Notes under the pieces: generated by a model
Told to the model about the DNA's origin: nothing
The model's input: the letters and a program-made list of their open reading frames with translations, nothing else
Database searches by the model: none
Made by a program: the position numbers and the translations under genes
Origin: Aeoliella straminimaris
Lineage (GTDB): Bacteria > Planctomycetota > Planctomycetia > Pirellulales > Lacipirellulaceae
Length of the DNA: 64,000 nt
NCBI RefSeq assembly: GCF_024054565.1
Contig: NZ_JAMXLR010000076.1
Span: 1-64,000, forward strand
Direction: 5' to 3'
Shown: positions 7,585 to 14,831 of the stretch, in pieces
How positions within the stretch are numbered: position 1 is the stretch's first letter
Layout: each line of letters starts with the position of its first letter

Positions 7585-7673
7585 TCGACAAAGGCAAACC
7601 AGTCGTGAGGCTGGGACGCAAAGCCACGGACCAACTTGTCTAATCGACAGTTGGCAGCCAGGCTGCCGAAGGA
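7585..7673 (+). promoter_or_regulatory. cyclic-di-GMP-I riboswitch (GEMM-I)
   Basis: The element matches the GEMM-I consensus closely. AGGCAAACC (7592-7600) is followed by a stem with CCAGTC and GGCTGG closed by a GTGA GNRA tetraloop. Next comes GGGACGCAAAGCCA (7613-7625), then a short spacer and the second stem-loop GGCAGCCAGGCTGCC (7653-7667). These blocks align in order and spacing with the Vibrio cholerae Vc2 aptamer, in which c-di-GMP binds at the junction between the two helices. It lies 220 bases before the Flp pilin gene, on the same strand. c-di-GMP commonly switches cells from motility to attachment, so control of a Tad pilin makes sense. Whether ligand turns expression on or off cannot be told, because no clean terminator or anti-terminator pair is visible. 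Confidence 0.92.
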
Positions 7674-7684
7674 CGATGGCGGGC

Positions 7685-7809
7685 CGCCGAAAGGCGACCG
7701 CTAGCATGAAGCGATTGACGACAAATGGTACGCAAACGCTAATTGTTTTTTGGCCCGTTGGTAGTACACCCAGGCTCGCCCTATTGTCCAAAGCAATAGG
7801 GGTACTACC
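7685..7809 (+). promoter_or_regulatory. structured leader downstream of the riboswitch
   Basis: Two hairpins follow the aptamer. The first is CGCC-GAAA-GGCG (7685-7696) with a GNRA loop. The second is a two-stage stem: GGTAGTAC (7760-7767) with GTACTACC (7802-7809), enclosing CCCTATTG (7779-7786) with CAATAGGG (7794-7801) and leaving an 11-base bulge on the 5' side only. A T-run (7746-7751) lies between the two hairpins, but no strong stem directly precedes it. The structure could be the expression platform of the riboswitch or a stability element; this is inference. Confidence 0.6.
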
Positions 7810-7871
7810 TCGAGGTCGTCAACCGGGAGCTACACCGCTCCTGACAACTTTAGGGTGCTGGCCCGACGGTC

Positions 7872-7892
7872 AGCATCAACCCGGAGGATGCT
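7872..7892 (+). promoter_or_regulatory. flp ribosome-binding site displayed in a hairpin loop
   Basis: AGCATC (7872-7877) pairs with GATGCT (7887-7892). The 9-base loop between them contains most of the GGAGG Shine-Dalgarno (7883-7887), which lies 5 bases before the flp ATG at 7893. The small stem abuts the start codon and could tune translation. Confidence 0.5.
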
Positions 7893-8075
7893 ATGAAGAA
7901 GTTCGCCCAGAAAGTACAACAGTTCCTCAAGTCGGAAGATGGCCCCACCGCTGTTGAGTACGCGGTGATGCTGGCTCTGATCGTGATCGTCTGCTTGACA
8001 GCGATTCGTTCGATCGGAACCAATGCCAACAGCACCTTCCAATCGGTGGCCACCGAACTAGGTTCCGCCAGCTAG
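7893..8075 (+). CDS. flp: Flp/Fap-type Tad pilin subunit
   Basis: This 60-residue type IVb pilin precursor has a short basic leader (MKKFAQKVQQFLKSEDG), then PTAVEYAVMLALIVIVCLTAI, the Flp motif with the conserved Glu-Tyr in the hydrophobic helix. Cleavage by the prepilin peptidase encoded next is expected after the Gly before PTAVEY. The mature subunit would be about 43 residues and polymerises into the thin Tad pilus used for surface attachment. A GGAGG ribosome-binding site is ideally spaced. The gene is monocistronic: a strong terminator follows it and a c-di-GMP riboswitch precedes it. Pilin can therefore be made in excess over the assembly proteins and under separate control. Confidence 0.95.
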   Translation: MKKFAQKVQQFLKSEDGPTAVEYAVMLALIVIVCLTAIRSIGTNANSTFQSVATELGSAS

Positions 8076-8121
8076 TGATTGGCCCCCGGGCTTGCACCCT
8101 AAGGTGACCCATGTATCGCGC

Positions 8122-8159
8122 ATCCCCCTCATCGGTATTCCGGTGAGGGGGATTTTTTA
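8122..8159 (+). terminator. intrinsic terminator of flp
   Basis: ATCCCCCTCA (8122-8131) pairs perfectly with TGAGGGGGAT (8144-8153). An inner CGG/CCG pairing closes the loop, and TTTTTT follows at once. It lies about 50 bases after the flp stop and separates pilin transcription from the assembly genes. Confidence 0.9.
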
Positions 8160-8259
8160 TTGGGCGGCTCACCGCAACGTTGGGACAACCCAGAATATTT
8201 CCACTCATTTGGCCGACAACCGAAGGTAGACACCAAATTCGTGAGCTATGTTTTCGCGT

Positions 8260-8317
8260 GTGGCCCCCAGGCGGAGCCACGCCAAGTGCGTTATCGGTAC
8301 TGAAAACGGCACTTGGC
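8260..8317 (+). promoter_or_regulatory. tandem hairpins in the leader of the prepilin peptidase gene
   Basis: GTGGC (8260-8264) pairs with GCCAC (8276-8280). Directly after it, GCCAAGTGC (8281-8289) pairs with GCACTTGGC (8309-8317), and the helix can extend through GTT/AAC with one bulged G. The pair ends 43 bases before the ATG of the peptidase gene. No T-run follows, so this is not a standard terminator. Confidence 0.5.
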
Positions 8318-8360
8318 ACAGCACTAGAAGCAATGACCACGAATTTCGCGAGACTCTCCC

Positions 8361-8936
8361 ATGTTCGATTTGGCTGTATGGCAAGACGCTTTGGCAACCC
8401 ACTGGCACGTCTGGTTGGTCACGGTCACGATCATCGTGATGGCCGTGATTGATGGCATTCAATTGCGAGTTCCCAACGCGCTGACCTATCCCATGATTGT
8501 GCTCGGTTGGGTTTACAGCTTTACCCTCAGTGCCTATCCGGGCTGGGAAGGTTTGGGCTACAGCTTGATGGGTACCGTGGTTGGGTTGGCAACCCTGCTG
8601 CCGGCTTACGCCATTGGCGGTATGGGAGCTGGTGATGTGAAGATGATGGCCGGGATCGGTGCATGGATGTGGGTAGAAGTAACTCTCTACTCCTTCGCCG
8701 TGGCGGCCGTGGTTGGCGGCATCCTGGCCGTGGTCATGGTGCTGATGAGTGGTGCCTGGAACAAACATTATGCTCAGTTCTGGAGTATCTGGAACGAGAT
8801 CATGGTGGTGCGTGATCCCGAAAAGTTGGCGGAGATTGCAGCCGAGCGGAAGCCCCGCATGAAGCTGCTCCCCTATGGCATTCCGATCGCTATCGGCACC
8901 ATCATGTACTTTGGCTGGGCCGGACTATTGGTTTAA
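8361..8936 (+). CDS. tadV: A24-family prepilin peptidase of the Tad system
   Basis: The 191-residue integral membrane aspartic peptidase should remove the leader of the Flp pilin. Both catalytic aspartates are visible: Asp31 in AVIDGIQLRVPN and Asp92 in the GxGD motif GMGAGDVKM. Six or so hydrophobic helices are present. There is no N-terminal methyltransferase domain, so this is the short CpaA/TadV form (150-200 residues) rather than the 280-residue PilD form. It follows the flp terminator with its own 200-base leader and starts the run of assembly genes. The C-terminal soluble segment with DPEKLAEIAAERKPR before the last helix is slightly longer than usual. Confidence 0.93.
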   Translation: MFDLAVWQDALATHWHVWLVTVTIIVMAVIDGIQLRVPNALTYPMIVLGWVYSFTLSAYPGWEGLGYSLMGTVVGLATLLPAYAIGGMGAGDVKMMAGIGAWMWVEVTLYSFAVAAVVGGILAVVMVLMSGAWNKHYAQFWSIWNEIMVVRDPEKLAEIAAERKPRMKLLPYGIPIAIGTIMYFGWAGLLV

Positions 8937-9113
8937 CCACAGCTAGCACCCCACATTAGACATTTTCCTGGACCGGATCGAATGATCCTGCCGAAGAAAG
9001 CGACAAGGTTCCCATGCCGCGACCGTGCGCGGATGGTGGTCGTGCCGCCACAATTGAACCTGGCTTGACGTCGCTCGCACGGCGTCTCGCCCCAAAAACC
9101 GTAAGGGGATCCG

Positions 9114-10178
9114 ATGCGACCTAAGTCACTTCTATTACTTGCGCTTGCACTCGGCTGCGGCCTGGTTGCGTCGATTGGTATAAGCCAGGTGATGGACAAG
9201 AGCGGCGAGAAAGTGGTCTCCTATGAGACCGAGTCGATCTATGTCGCTACGGTAAATATTAACCTCAACGATCCCATTGATGAGTCGATGGTATCGTTGC
9301 AGGATTGGCCCAAAGACAAGGTTCCGCAGGGAGCCATCCAGTCGTTCGACGAGCTCGAGAATCGTCGTCCTCGTACGACGATTATCCAAGGAGAGCCCAT
9401 TCTGGAAGGCAAGCTTTTGGCCGAAGGCGAGGTTTACGACCCGATTGGCCATATTCCGCCCGGAATGCGGTTGAAAACAATTTCTGTCGACGCCGAAAAA
9501 AGTGCTGCGGGCTTGTTGAGCCCCGGCGACCGAGTCGACCTGCAATTGTTTGTTGCCCGTAACCCTGCGCAAGGATTCCCTACTGCCCGAACTCGCGTGA
9601 TCTTGCAGAACATTCGCATTTTCGCGGTCGACCAGACCGTTCAGCGGGCTGCTGACGGAGGCGAAGGACGAAGCATTGCGAAGACGGTTTCGTTGCTGCT
9701 GACCCCCGAGCAAGCCAACAAGGTTGCTTTGGCGGAGCAGGTTGGCGAACTGAATCTGATTCCGCGAAGTCCTGGCGACGAAACGGTGACGCAGGATATC
9801 GAGACTGACATCGGTGAACTGTTTGGCGAATCGAGTTCGCACAATTCTCGTAAACTCGAGCAGGGACCGCGGATTGGTGAGGACAATTCGGAAAGCGGGT
9901 TCTTTGGCGGCTTGTTCGCCCAAGTCAAGAAAGCAACCGAAGAGCGACCGCCATTCGTGATGACCATCCTCGAAGCCGATCAGGTCCGCGAGATGGAGTT
10001 CGATCCGTTTACCGGAAAGCCAGTTCGCGATGGCAAGGATAACCAGCCGTTGATGGGCGGGGCGCATGCGCCCACAAATCCGGCCAGCAATTCGGTTAGC
10101 AAGCCTAGGCAGGGGGAAGTTTCTCCTGCGGAGGAATTGCAGGAAGAGTTTGGGGCAGCGTTCCCCATAAATTTTTGA
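9114..10178 (+). CDS. cpaB: Flp pilus assembly protein CpaB/RcpC
   Basis: The 354-residue protein is anchored or secreted through an N-terminal hydrophobic segment (SLLLLALALGCGLVASIGI). It continues with a SAF-type domain (about 45-110: IYVATVNINLNDPIDESMV to GRPRTTIIQGEPIL) and the RcpC/CpaB domain with ISVDAEKSAAGLLSPGDRVDLQLF. CpaB works in the periplasm with the secretin CpaC. The last third (from about residue 235) is low in complexity and rich in Gly, Ser, Pro and Glu, which is longer than in proteobacterial forms. An AAGGGG ribosome-binding site stands before the ATG. It sits between the peptidase and secretin genes in the canonical tad order. Confidence 0.92.
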   Translation: MRPKSLLLLALALGCGLVASIGISQVMDKSGEKVVSYETESIYVATVNINLNDPIDESMVSLQDWPKDKVPQGAIQSFDELENRRPRTTIIQGEPILEGKLLAEGEVYDPIGHIPPGMRLKTISVDAEKSAAGLLSPGDRVDLQLFVARNPAQGFPTARTRVILQNIRIFAVDQTVQRAADGGEGRSIAKTVSLLLTPEQANKVALAEQVGELNLIPRSPGDETVTQDIETDIGELFGESSSHNSRKLEQGPRIGEDNSESGFFGGLFAQVKKATEERPPFVMTILEADQVREMEFDPFTGKPVRDGKDNQPLMGGAHAPTNPASNSVSKPRQGEVSPAEELQEEFGAAFPINF

Positions 10179-10339
10179 GTTAAGGCAAACTACCGGCGAT
10201 CACTTCGATCGCCCATGTCGGTGGCAATCGCCAGGGATTCGGTGATTAGTAGCGGGCATGTGAACGGGGGTGAGTCGCCCAGTTGTAGCTGGGGGACTCG
10301 AGTCGCCTGCTGGCGGCCAGAAAATAAGGAAGTACAGGG

Positions 10340-12136
10340 ATGTACGAACATATTCAGCCGTGTTTCGGTCGCATTGCTCTTTCATGGATTGCAGGCGTGA
10401 TGGCCTGTGCGTGGGCCGTTACGGCCACGCATTTGGCGCAAGGCCAGGAGCATTCAGCGGCTTCCGCTGAATTCACCACGCCTAACATCATCCGGCATAT
10501 CAGCCGCGAGAGCGAGCGGCTAGAGATGACTGCTAATGCCAGTCGCATTCTGACGCTGGACATGAAAATCCCTCGGGTTCAGGTCAATAATCCAGAGTTG
10601 GTGACGGTCACGCCGTTGTCAGCCACGCAGATTCAGGTGTCCGCCAAGAAGCCGGGCGTTACTCAGATCAATCTGTGGGATCAGAACAATTCCCTCCACT
10701 CGCTAGACGTGATCATCTATGGCGACGTAAAGGAACTGGAACACGCCCTAAGGGCGCAGTTCCCCAACTCCTCAGTGGGAGTTCGAAAATATAGCCAGAG
10801 CCTAATGCTCACTGGTTTTGTCGATAGTCCCGACCACGTAGGTCCGATCATGCGACTTGCTGAGGACTACGCTCCAAAGGTGATCAACGCCTTGGACGTT
10901 GGTGGCGTGCAGCAGGTATTGCTGAAGGTGAAGGTCTTCGAGGTCTCTCGGACGAAGTTGCGTCGACTCGGCGTTGACTGGGCTGCTTTCGGCAGTGGCG
11001 GCGACTTTGCGGTCAATAGCATTAGTGGCCTCGTGGGGACTTTCGATAGCGCAGAGCGGGCGGTTACTTCGACCGGTGAGACATTCGCCTTCGGTCTGGT
11101 TAACGGCGGGGATTCGTTCTTTGGGTTCCTCGATGCACTACAACAGAACAACCTGGCTACGATTCTTGCTGAGCCGAACATTGTCTCGGTGAGCGGTCGG
11201 CCAGCACAATTTCTCGAAGGTGGTGAAATCCCGATCCTGGTGCCGCAGAGTTTGGGCACGAGCAGTATCGAGTTCAAGCCGTTTGGTACGCAGGTCGACT
11301 TTCTGCCAATTGTACTGGGGAATGGTAACATTCGCCTGGAGGTTCGTCCTCGCGTGAGTGCCATTGACGACAGTATTGGCATCGTCCTGCAGAACCAAGC
11401 CATTCCTGGCTTCCGCGTCCGCCAGGCCGACACGGCCGTTGAGATGCGTGCTGGACAAACCTTTGCCCTCGCGGGATTGATCCAACGTAAGAAAGAAGCC
11501 GTACACCGCGGCCTGCCATTTGTGTCGGATATCCCCGTGCTTGGGGTTCCATTCCGCAAAGTGGAAGAGGAAGTCAACGAGATCGAATTGCTGATTCTCG
11601 TCACGCCAGAATTCGTCGACGCGATGGACCCGCACGAAGTGCCGCCATGTGGACCTGGTATGGGATCTATGTCGCCGGACAATTGCACCCTGTATTGGGG
11701 CGGCCACTTGGAAGTGCCCAATGCCTATGGACCTTGTGCACAGGGATGTCAGGGGGGATGCAACACTGGCGCGGATTGTAACGATGGAACTTTTGGCCAG
11801 CCAGGCAGCTACTCCGGTTCGATGTTGCCAGGCGAGCAGATCATGACTCCCGAGCCAATGCCTTACGGCGGGGAAAGCACTCCGACTCCAGCCGACGCTC
11901 CCATGCACGGCGAACTGCGGATGCCGGATACTGGCGCTCTAATCCCTGCAGGCGGCGATCGGCTCAGAAAGGCCGCTCTGCCTGGCGAGATTCCGGGCGG
12001 TTACAACACGCCTCGTACGGCGAACTACCGCCGTGCGGCAGGCCCGTCGACACCACCTGCCGTTCCATCCCCCACCTCTTCCGATTCTGCCGGAAGTGGC
12101 GGATTGATAGGTCCTGTGGGATATGACGTGGAGTAG
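10340..12136 (+). CDS. cpaC: Tad/type II-III secretion secretin CpaC/RcpA with Cys-rich tail
   Basis: This 598-residue protein is the outer-membrane secretin ring of the Tad pilus. A signal peptide (to about residue 34) is followed by the pilus-formation N-terminal domain (VNNPELVTVTPLSATQIQVSAKKPGVTQI), a BON-like region and the secretin core with VPQSLGTSSIEFKPFG and the LAGLIQRKK/VPFVSDIPVLG-type C-terminal gate motif. After ELLILVTPEFVDAM the protein goes on for about 165 residues rich in Pro, Gly and Ser. This tail includes six Cys (PPCGPG, DNCTLY, GPCAQGCQGGC, ADC), which is unusual for a secretin. The tail probably faces the periplasm or the cell surface. The gene starts 162 bases after cpaB, with AGGGA near the ATG. 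Confidence 0.93.
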   Translation: MYEHIQPCFGRIALSWIAGVMACAWAVTATHLAQGQEHSAASAEFTTPNIIRHISRESERLEMTANASRILTLDMKIPRVQVNNPELVTVTPLSATQIQVSAKKPGVTQINLWDQNNSLHSLDVIIYGDVKELEHALRAQFPNSSVGVRKYSQSLMLTGFVDSPDHVGPIMRLAEDYAPKVINALDVGGVQQVLLKVKVFEVSRTKLRRLGVDWAAFGSGGDFAVNSISGLVGTFDSAERAVTSTGETFAFGLVNGGDSFFGFLDALQQNNLATILAEPNIVSVSGRPAQFLEGGEIPILVPQSLGTSSIEFKPFGTQVDFLPIVLGNGNIRLEVRPRVSAIDDSIGIVLQNQAIPGFRVRQADTAVEMRAGQTFALAGLIQRKKEAVHRGLPFVSDIPVLGVPFRKVEEEVNEIELLILVTPEFVDAMDPHEVPPCGPGMGSMSPDNCTLYWGGHLEVPNAYGPCAQGCQGGCNTGADCNDGTFGQPGSYSGSMLPGEQIMTPEPMPYGGESTPTPADAPMHGELRMPDTGALIPAGGDRLRKAALPGEIPGGYNTPRTANYRRAAGPSTPPAVPSPTSSDSAGSGGLIGPVGYDVE

Positions 12137-12154
12137 TAGCGGGTTGCTGTCGGT

Positions 12155-12198
12155 CCCAATGGAGTGACATGATAAATGGTCTTGAATTTGCCATTGGG
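12155..12198 (+). promoter_or_regulatory. inverted repeat in the cpaC-cpaE gap
   Basis: CCCAATGG (12155-12162) is repeated as CCATTGGG (12191-12198), giving a perfect 8-bp stem with a 28-base loop just after the secretin stop. It may stabilise the 3' end of the upstream message. No T-run follows. Confidence 0.4.
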
Positions 12199-12314
12199 AA
12201 GTACATTACGGCGCATGTGAGCTACGCTTCTGACGACGGAACGAATCCGTCCGTGTTCACTACGCCATAGATTCGCCGCACATCGTCGGGCCAACAAACA
12301 ATAGTCAGCTTCCC

Positions 12315-13556
12315 ATGAGTAACGTCCTACGTATCGCGATCGTCGATCCTGACGACACCTCACGCGGTGCACTGAAATCGACGCTGCTTGGTTTGGACAC
12401 CGTTTGGCTGGAGGCGGAGTGTTCCCGCTACGCCTTCTTCTCGGACGTTGCAACACAGACTAATCCGGACGTTGGGCTCGTGAATCTCGACGGCGATCCC
12501 GAAGCTGGCGTCCAGCTGGTTGAATCGCTGACGCAGACGCACCCTGAGATGGCCGTGCTGGTCTCTAGCAGTTCTACCGACGGAAGCCTGATTCTGCGAA
12601 CCATGCGGGCAGGAGCGAAGGAGTTCCTTACTCACCCCGTGAGGCCAGAGGAACTGGCCGCAGCGTTACATCGCATCGCTCGCGGCAAATTTGGATCCAG
12701 CATTAGTGGTGGTAGCGGAGGATGCAAGGTTATCGCCGTTGCCGGCGCCACCGGTGGTGTCGGCTCCACGAGCCTGGCGGTAAACTTGGGATGTGCTCTG
12801 GCAAGCAATCCGGAGAACAGCGTCGTACTGGTGGATTTAGATCTGGCGGTTGGCGATGCTGATGTCTTTCTCGATACGATTCCGGAGTACACATTAAGCG
12901 ACGTAGCACAGAATGTGTCGCGTCTCGACTTTACCCTGCTCAAACGATCGCTCACCAAGCATAGTTCGGGCCTGTACCTGCTTCCCCGCCCGGTCGCCCT
13001 GGAGGATGGACGCCATATTTCGACCGACGACATGCAGCGCATGTTCGGATTGTTGAAGGCCACCTTCACGCACCTGATCATCGACACTTCGAAGTCGTTT
13101 ACCAGGCTCGATATGTTTGCCATGGAGATGGCGACCGATATCTTGATGGTGACTCAGCTCGATCTGCCGTGTCTGCGAAATGTGGTGCGGTTGATGATGG
13201 CCTTTGGCGAAACCGAAGGTCTCAAGGAAAAGCTGCGGGTGGTGGTAAATCGGGTTGGGCATGGAGCCGGTCAGATCAGCATTCGCAAGGCACAGGACAC
13301 CTTGGGACATGAGGTCTACTGGCAGTTGCCGAACGACTATCGTGTGATGGTCGAGGTTCGCAACAATGGGGTGCCGCTCATTGAGCAGGCTCCCAAGGCG
13401 ATGATCACTCAGTCTATAGCTCAGCTGGCTGCAGCTCTGAGCGGCGATGACGCCTTGGCTTCGGAGCAAGAGATGCCTTCCAAGAAGACGAGTTGGCTAG
13501 GGCTTTGGCCAGGCGGTAAGTCGAGTAAATCGGGAGATGTAGCCACCGCCGACTGA
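12315..13556 (+). CDS. cpaE: Tad assembly ATPase-like protein CpaE/TadZ
   Basis: The 413-residue cytoplasmic protein has an N-terminal receiver-like domain (about 1-120, LRIAIVDPDDTSRGALKSTL) followed by a MinD/ParA-type ATPase domain. The P-loop reads VAGATGGVGSTSLAVNLG: the glycine pattern is kept but the usual lysines of a deviant Walker A are missing, as in several TadZ proteins. VVLVDLDLAVGDADVFLD is the switch/Walker A' region. TadZ marks the assembly site, often at a cell pole. The receiver-like domain lacks an obvious phospho-acceptor at the usual strand end, though an Asp is close by (LVNLDGD). The gene follows cpaC by 178 bases and is closed by a strong hairpin terminator. Confidence 0.92.
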   Translation: MSNVLRIAIVDPDDTSRGALKSTLLGLDTVWLEAECSRYAFFSDVATQTNPDVGLVNLDGDPEAGVQLVESLTQTHPEMAVLVSSSSTDGSLILRTMRAGAKEFLTHPVRPEELAAALHRIARGKFGSSISGGSGGCKVIAVAGATGGVGSTSLAVNLGCALASNPENSVVLVDLDLAVGDADVFLDTIPEYTLSDVAQNVSRLDFTLLKRSLTKHSSGLYLLPRPVALEDGRHISTDDMQRMFGLLKATFTHLIIDTSKSFTRLDMFAMEMATDILMVTQLDLPCLRNVVRLMMAFGETEGLKEKLRVVVNRVGHGAGQISIRKAQDTLGHEVYWQLPNDYRVMVEVRNNGVPLIEQAPKAMITQSIAQLAAALSGDDALASEQEMPSKKTSWLGLWPGGKSSKSGDVATAD

Positions 13557-13584
13557 CCCCAAACGGACTTCATCATACATATAA

Positions 13585-13620
13585 AAAGCGGGGGCAAACC
13601 GATTGGTTTGCCCCCGCTTT
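13585..13620. terminator. bidirectional hairpin terminator between cpaE and the PEP-CTERM gene
   Basis: AAAGCGGGGGCAAACC (13585-13600) pairs perfectly with GGTTTGCCCCCGCTTT (13605-13620) around a GATT loop. The A/T ends give short U-tracts on both strands. It serves cpaE from the left and the convergent PEP-CTERM gene from the right. Confidence 0.88.
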
Positions 13621-13673
13621 ACGCTTGTATGAATGTGCTCAGCTGGTTGATCCGCAGCCTCGATCAAATTGAT

Positions 13674-14372
13674 TTAGCTTCGCTTCAAACCACGAGTGAT
13701 GGCCAAGCCAGCCACGCTGCACATTCCGATTAGCAGCAGCGAGGAAGGCTCGGGAACGCGCTCCGAGGAAATTACGCCGGTGCCGTTGCCAACATAGCTG
13801 GTAAGGTAAGTACCGTCATTGGTGGGCGTGGCAGTCTGTTGCACGTTGAACGTGAGCGACACAGGTTCGCCGATCTGCACACCAAACGGCAGGTCTTGTG
13901 AGGAAATGGCGCCTACAGTTCCGACAAACATGAAGCGGATGTCGAAGAAGCTGCTATTCACTCGAGAGTAAACGACATTCACGCTCTCCAGGTCCAAAGC
14001 CAGGGCAGACGATCCATCCACCAGCAACTCGAACGATCCGCCGGCGGGCGCGGTGACAGCCGTGGTGCCATTGGGACCAGGCAGTTCGATCGAAGGAATG
14101 TCTGTGACTTCGAGGTCGTAGGCCAAGCTCGGCGCGGGGTCAACCAAGACACCCAGCGTGTTGGAGTCTTCGACCACGGTTAAGCTGCTCAAAGCATCGG
14201 TGGGAGTACCTGAGTCCGTGAGACTTCCCGAGCCAGCGCCATCGGGAGTCGGATCAGAATAAGTAAGACTCGTGCCGGCCATGCTGATTTCAATCATGCC
14301 AGCGCGAACTGTCGCAGGTAGAACGATGACTGCGACGACCGCAACAAGGGCGGTCAGGTATTGACGGGTCAT
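13674..14372 (-). CDS. secreted PEP-CTERM protein
   Basis: This 232-residue secreted protein starts with a signal peptide (YLTALVAVVAVIVLPATVRA) and ends with the PEP-CTERM sorting tail VPEPSSLLLIGMC followed by a hydrophobic helix and the basic end RGLKRS. The tail is a substrate for an exosortase-type enzyme. The middle is beta-rich with no named domain. The frame extends to 14513, but the ATG at 14372 is preceded by GGGAG at good distance and directly by the signal peptide, so I use it. The gene interrupts the tad locus on the opposite strand, between cpaE and cpaF. A link to the pilus is not shown; it may simply be an insertion. Confidence 0.82.
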   Translation of the reverse strand: MTRQYLTALVAVVAVIVLPATVRAGMIEISMAGTSLTYSDPTPDGAGSGSLTDSGTPTDALSSLTVVEDSNTLGVLVDPAPSLAYDLEVTDIPSIELPGPNGTTAVTAPAGGSFELLVDGSSALALDLESVNVVYSRVNSSFFDIRFMFVGTVGAISSQDLPFGVQIGEPVSLTFNVQQTATPTNDGTYLTSYVGNGTGVISSERVPEPSSLLLIGMCSVAGLAITRGLKRS

Positions 14373-14831
14373 TAGACTCCCAGCCTTTCGAAAGCCGTTC
14401 CAAGGTGTGTTACTACGTTTTTGAGGCCCTGAAGGGGGACCTCGGCCAGAAGCCGCAGGTGCGCGACCCCGCCTCTTGAGTTCTAGTGTAGTGAGGCGTT
14501 GGGAGAGTCGCAACGATTTTTTGCGTTAAGATTCGGAGGTTTAATCGACGCGGGCCAAGTAGAGTGATCCCCTCTTAGGAGGGGTGTTTCTTTCAGCGGA
14601 GGATAAGTTGGGAATGCTCGGAAACCCGAGAAAATGGGCCTACTTCTTACGATCGGCACGAATAACCCACCCTCTCTACTAAGCACCAGGGGTCTGTTAT
14701 CCCCAATCTCAACCGCTCCACCTGCACGGTGCTGCTTTTGAGCTACGCTTAGACAGAAAGCCTCCCAGTGGGTGCTGGGATCCCCATTTCAGCTCGTACT
14801 TTGCCAATCTACCTCTATTGACCAAATTCCT
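14373..14831. other. intergenic region between the PEP-CTERM gene and cpaF
   Basis: It holds the promoter of the PEP-CTERM gene (minus) and presumably a new promoter for cpaF-tadB-tadC (plus). Two hairpins are visible: CCCCTC (14569-14574) with GAGGGG (14579-14584) and a TTAG loop, followed by TGTTTCTTTC, and a CTCGG/CCGAG stem about 40 bases further on. The first resembles a weak plus-strand terminator or attenuator in the cpaF leader. No convincing gene is present. Confidence 0.5.

Noticed and set aside
7571..7957. 128-codon plus-strand frame over the flp leader
   Set aside because: It runs through the c-di-GMP aptamer and into flp in another frame; the product has no features of a protein family.
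14569..14596. terminator of an unseen plus-strand gene
   Set aside because: The CCCCTC/GAGGGG hairpin has only a mixed T/C tail and there is no gene before it on that strand; it is noted in the gap entry instead.
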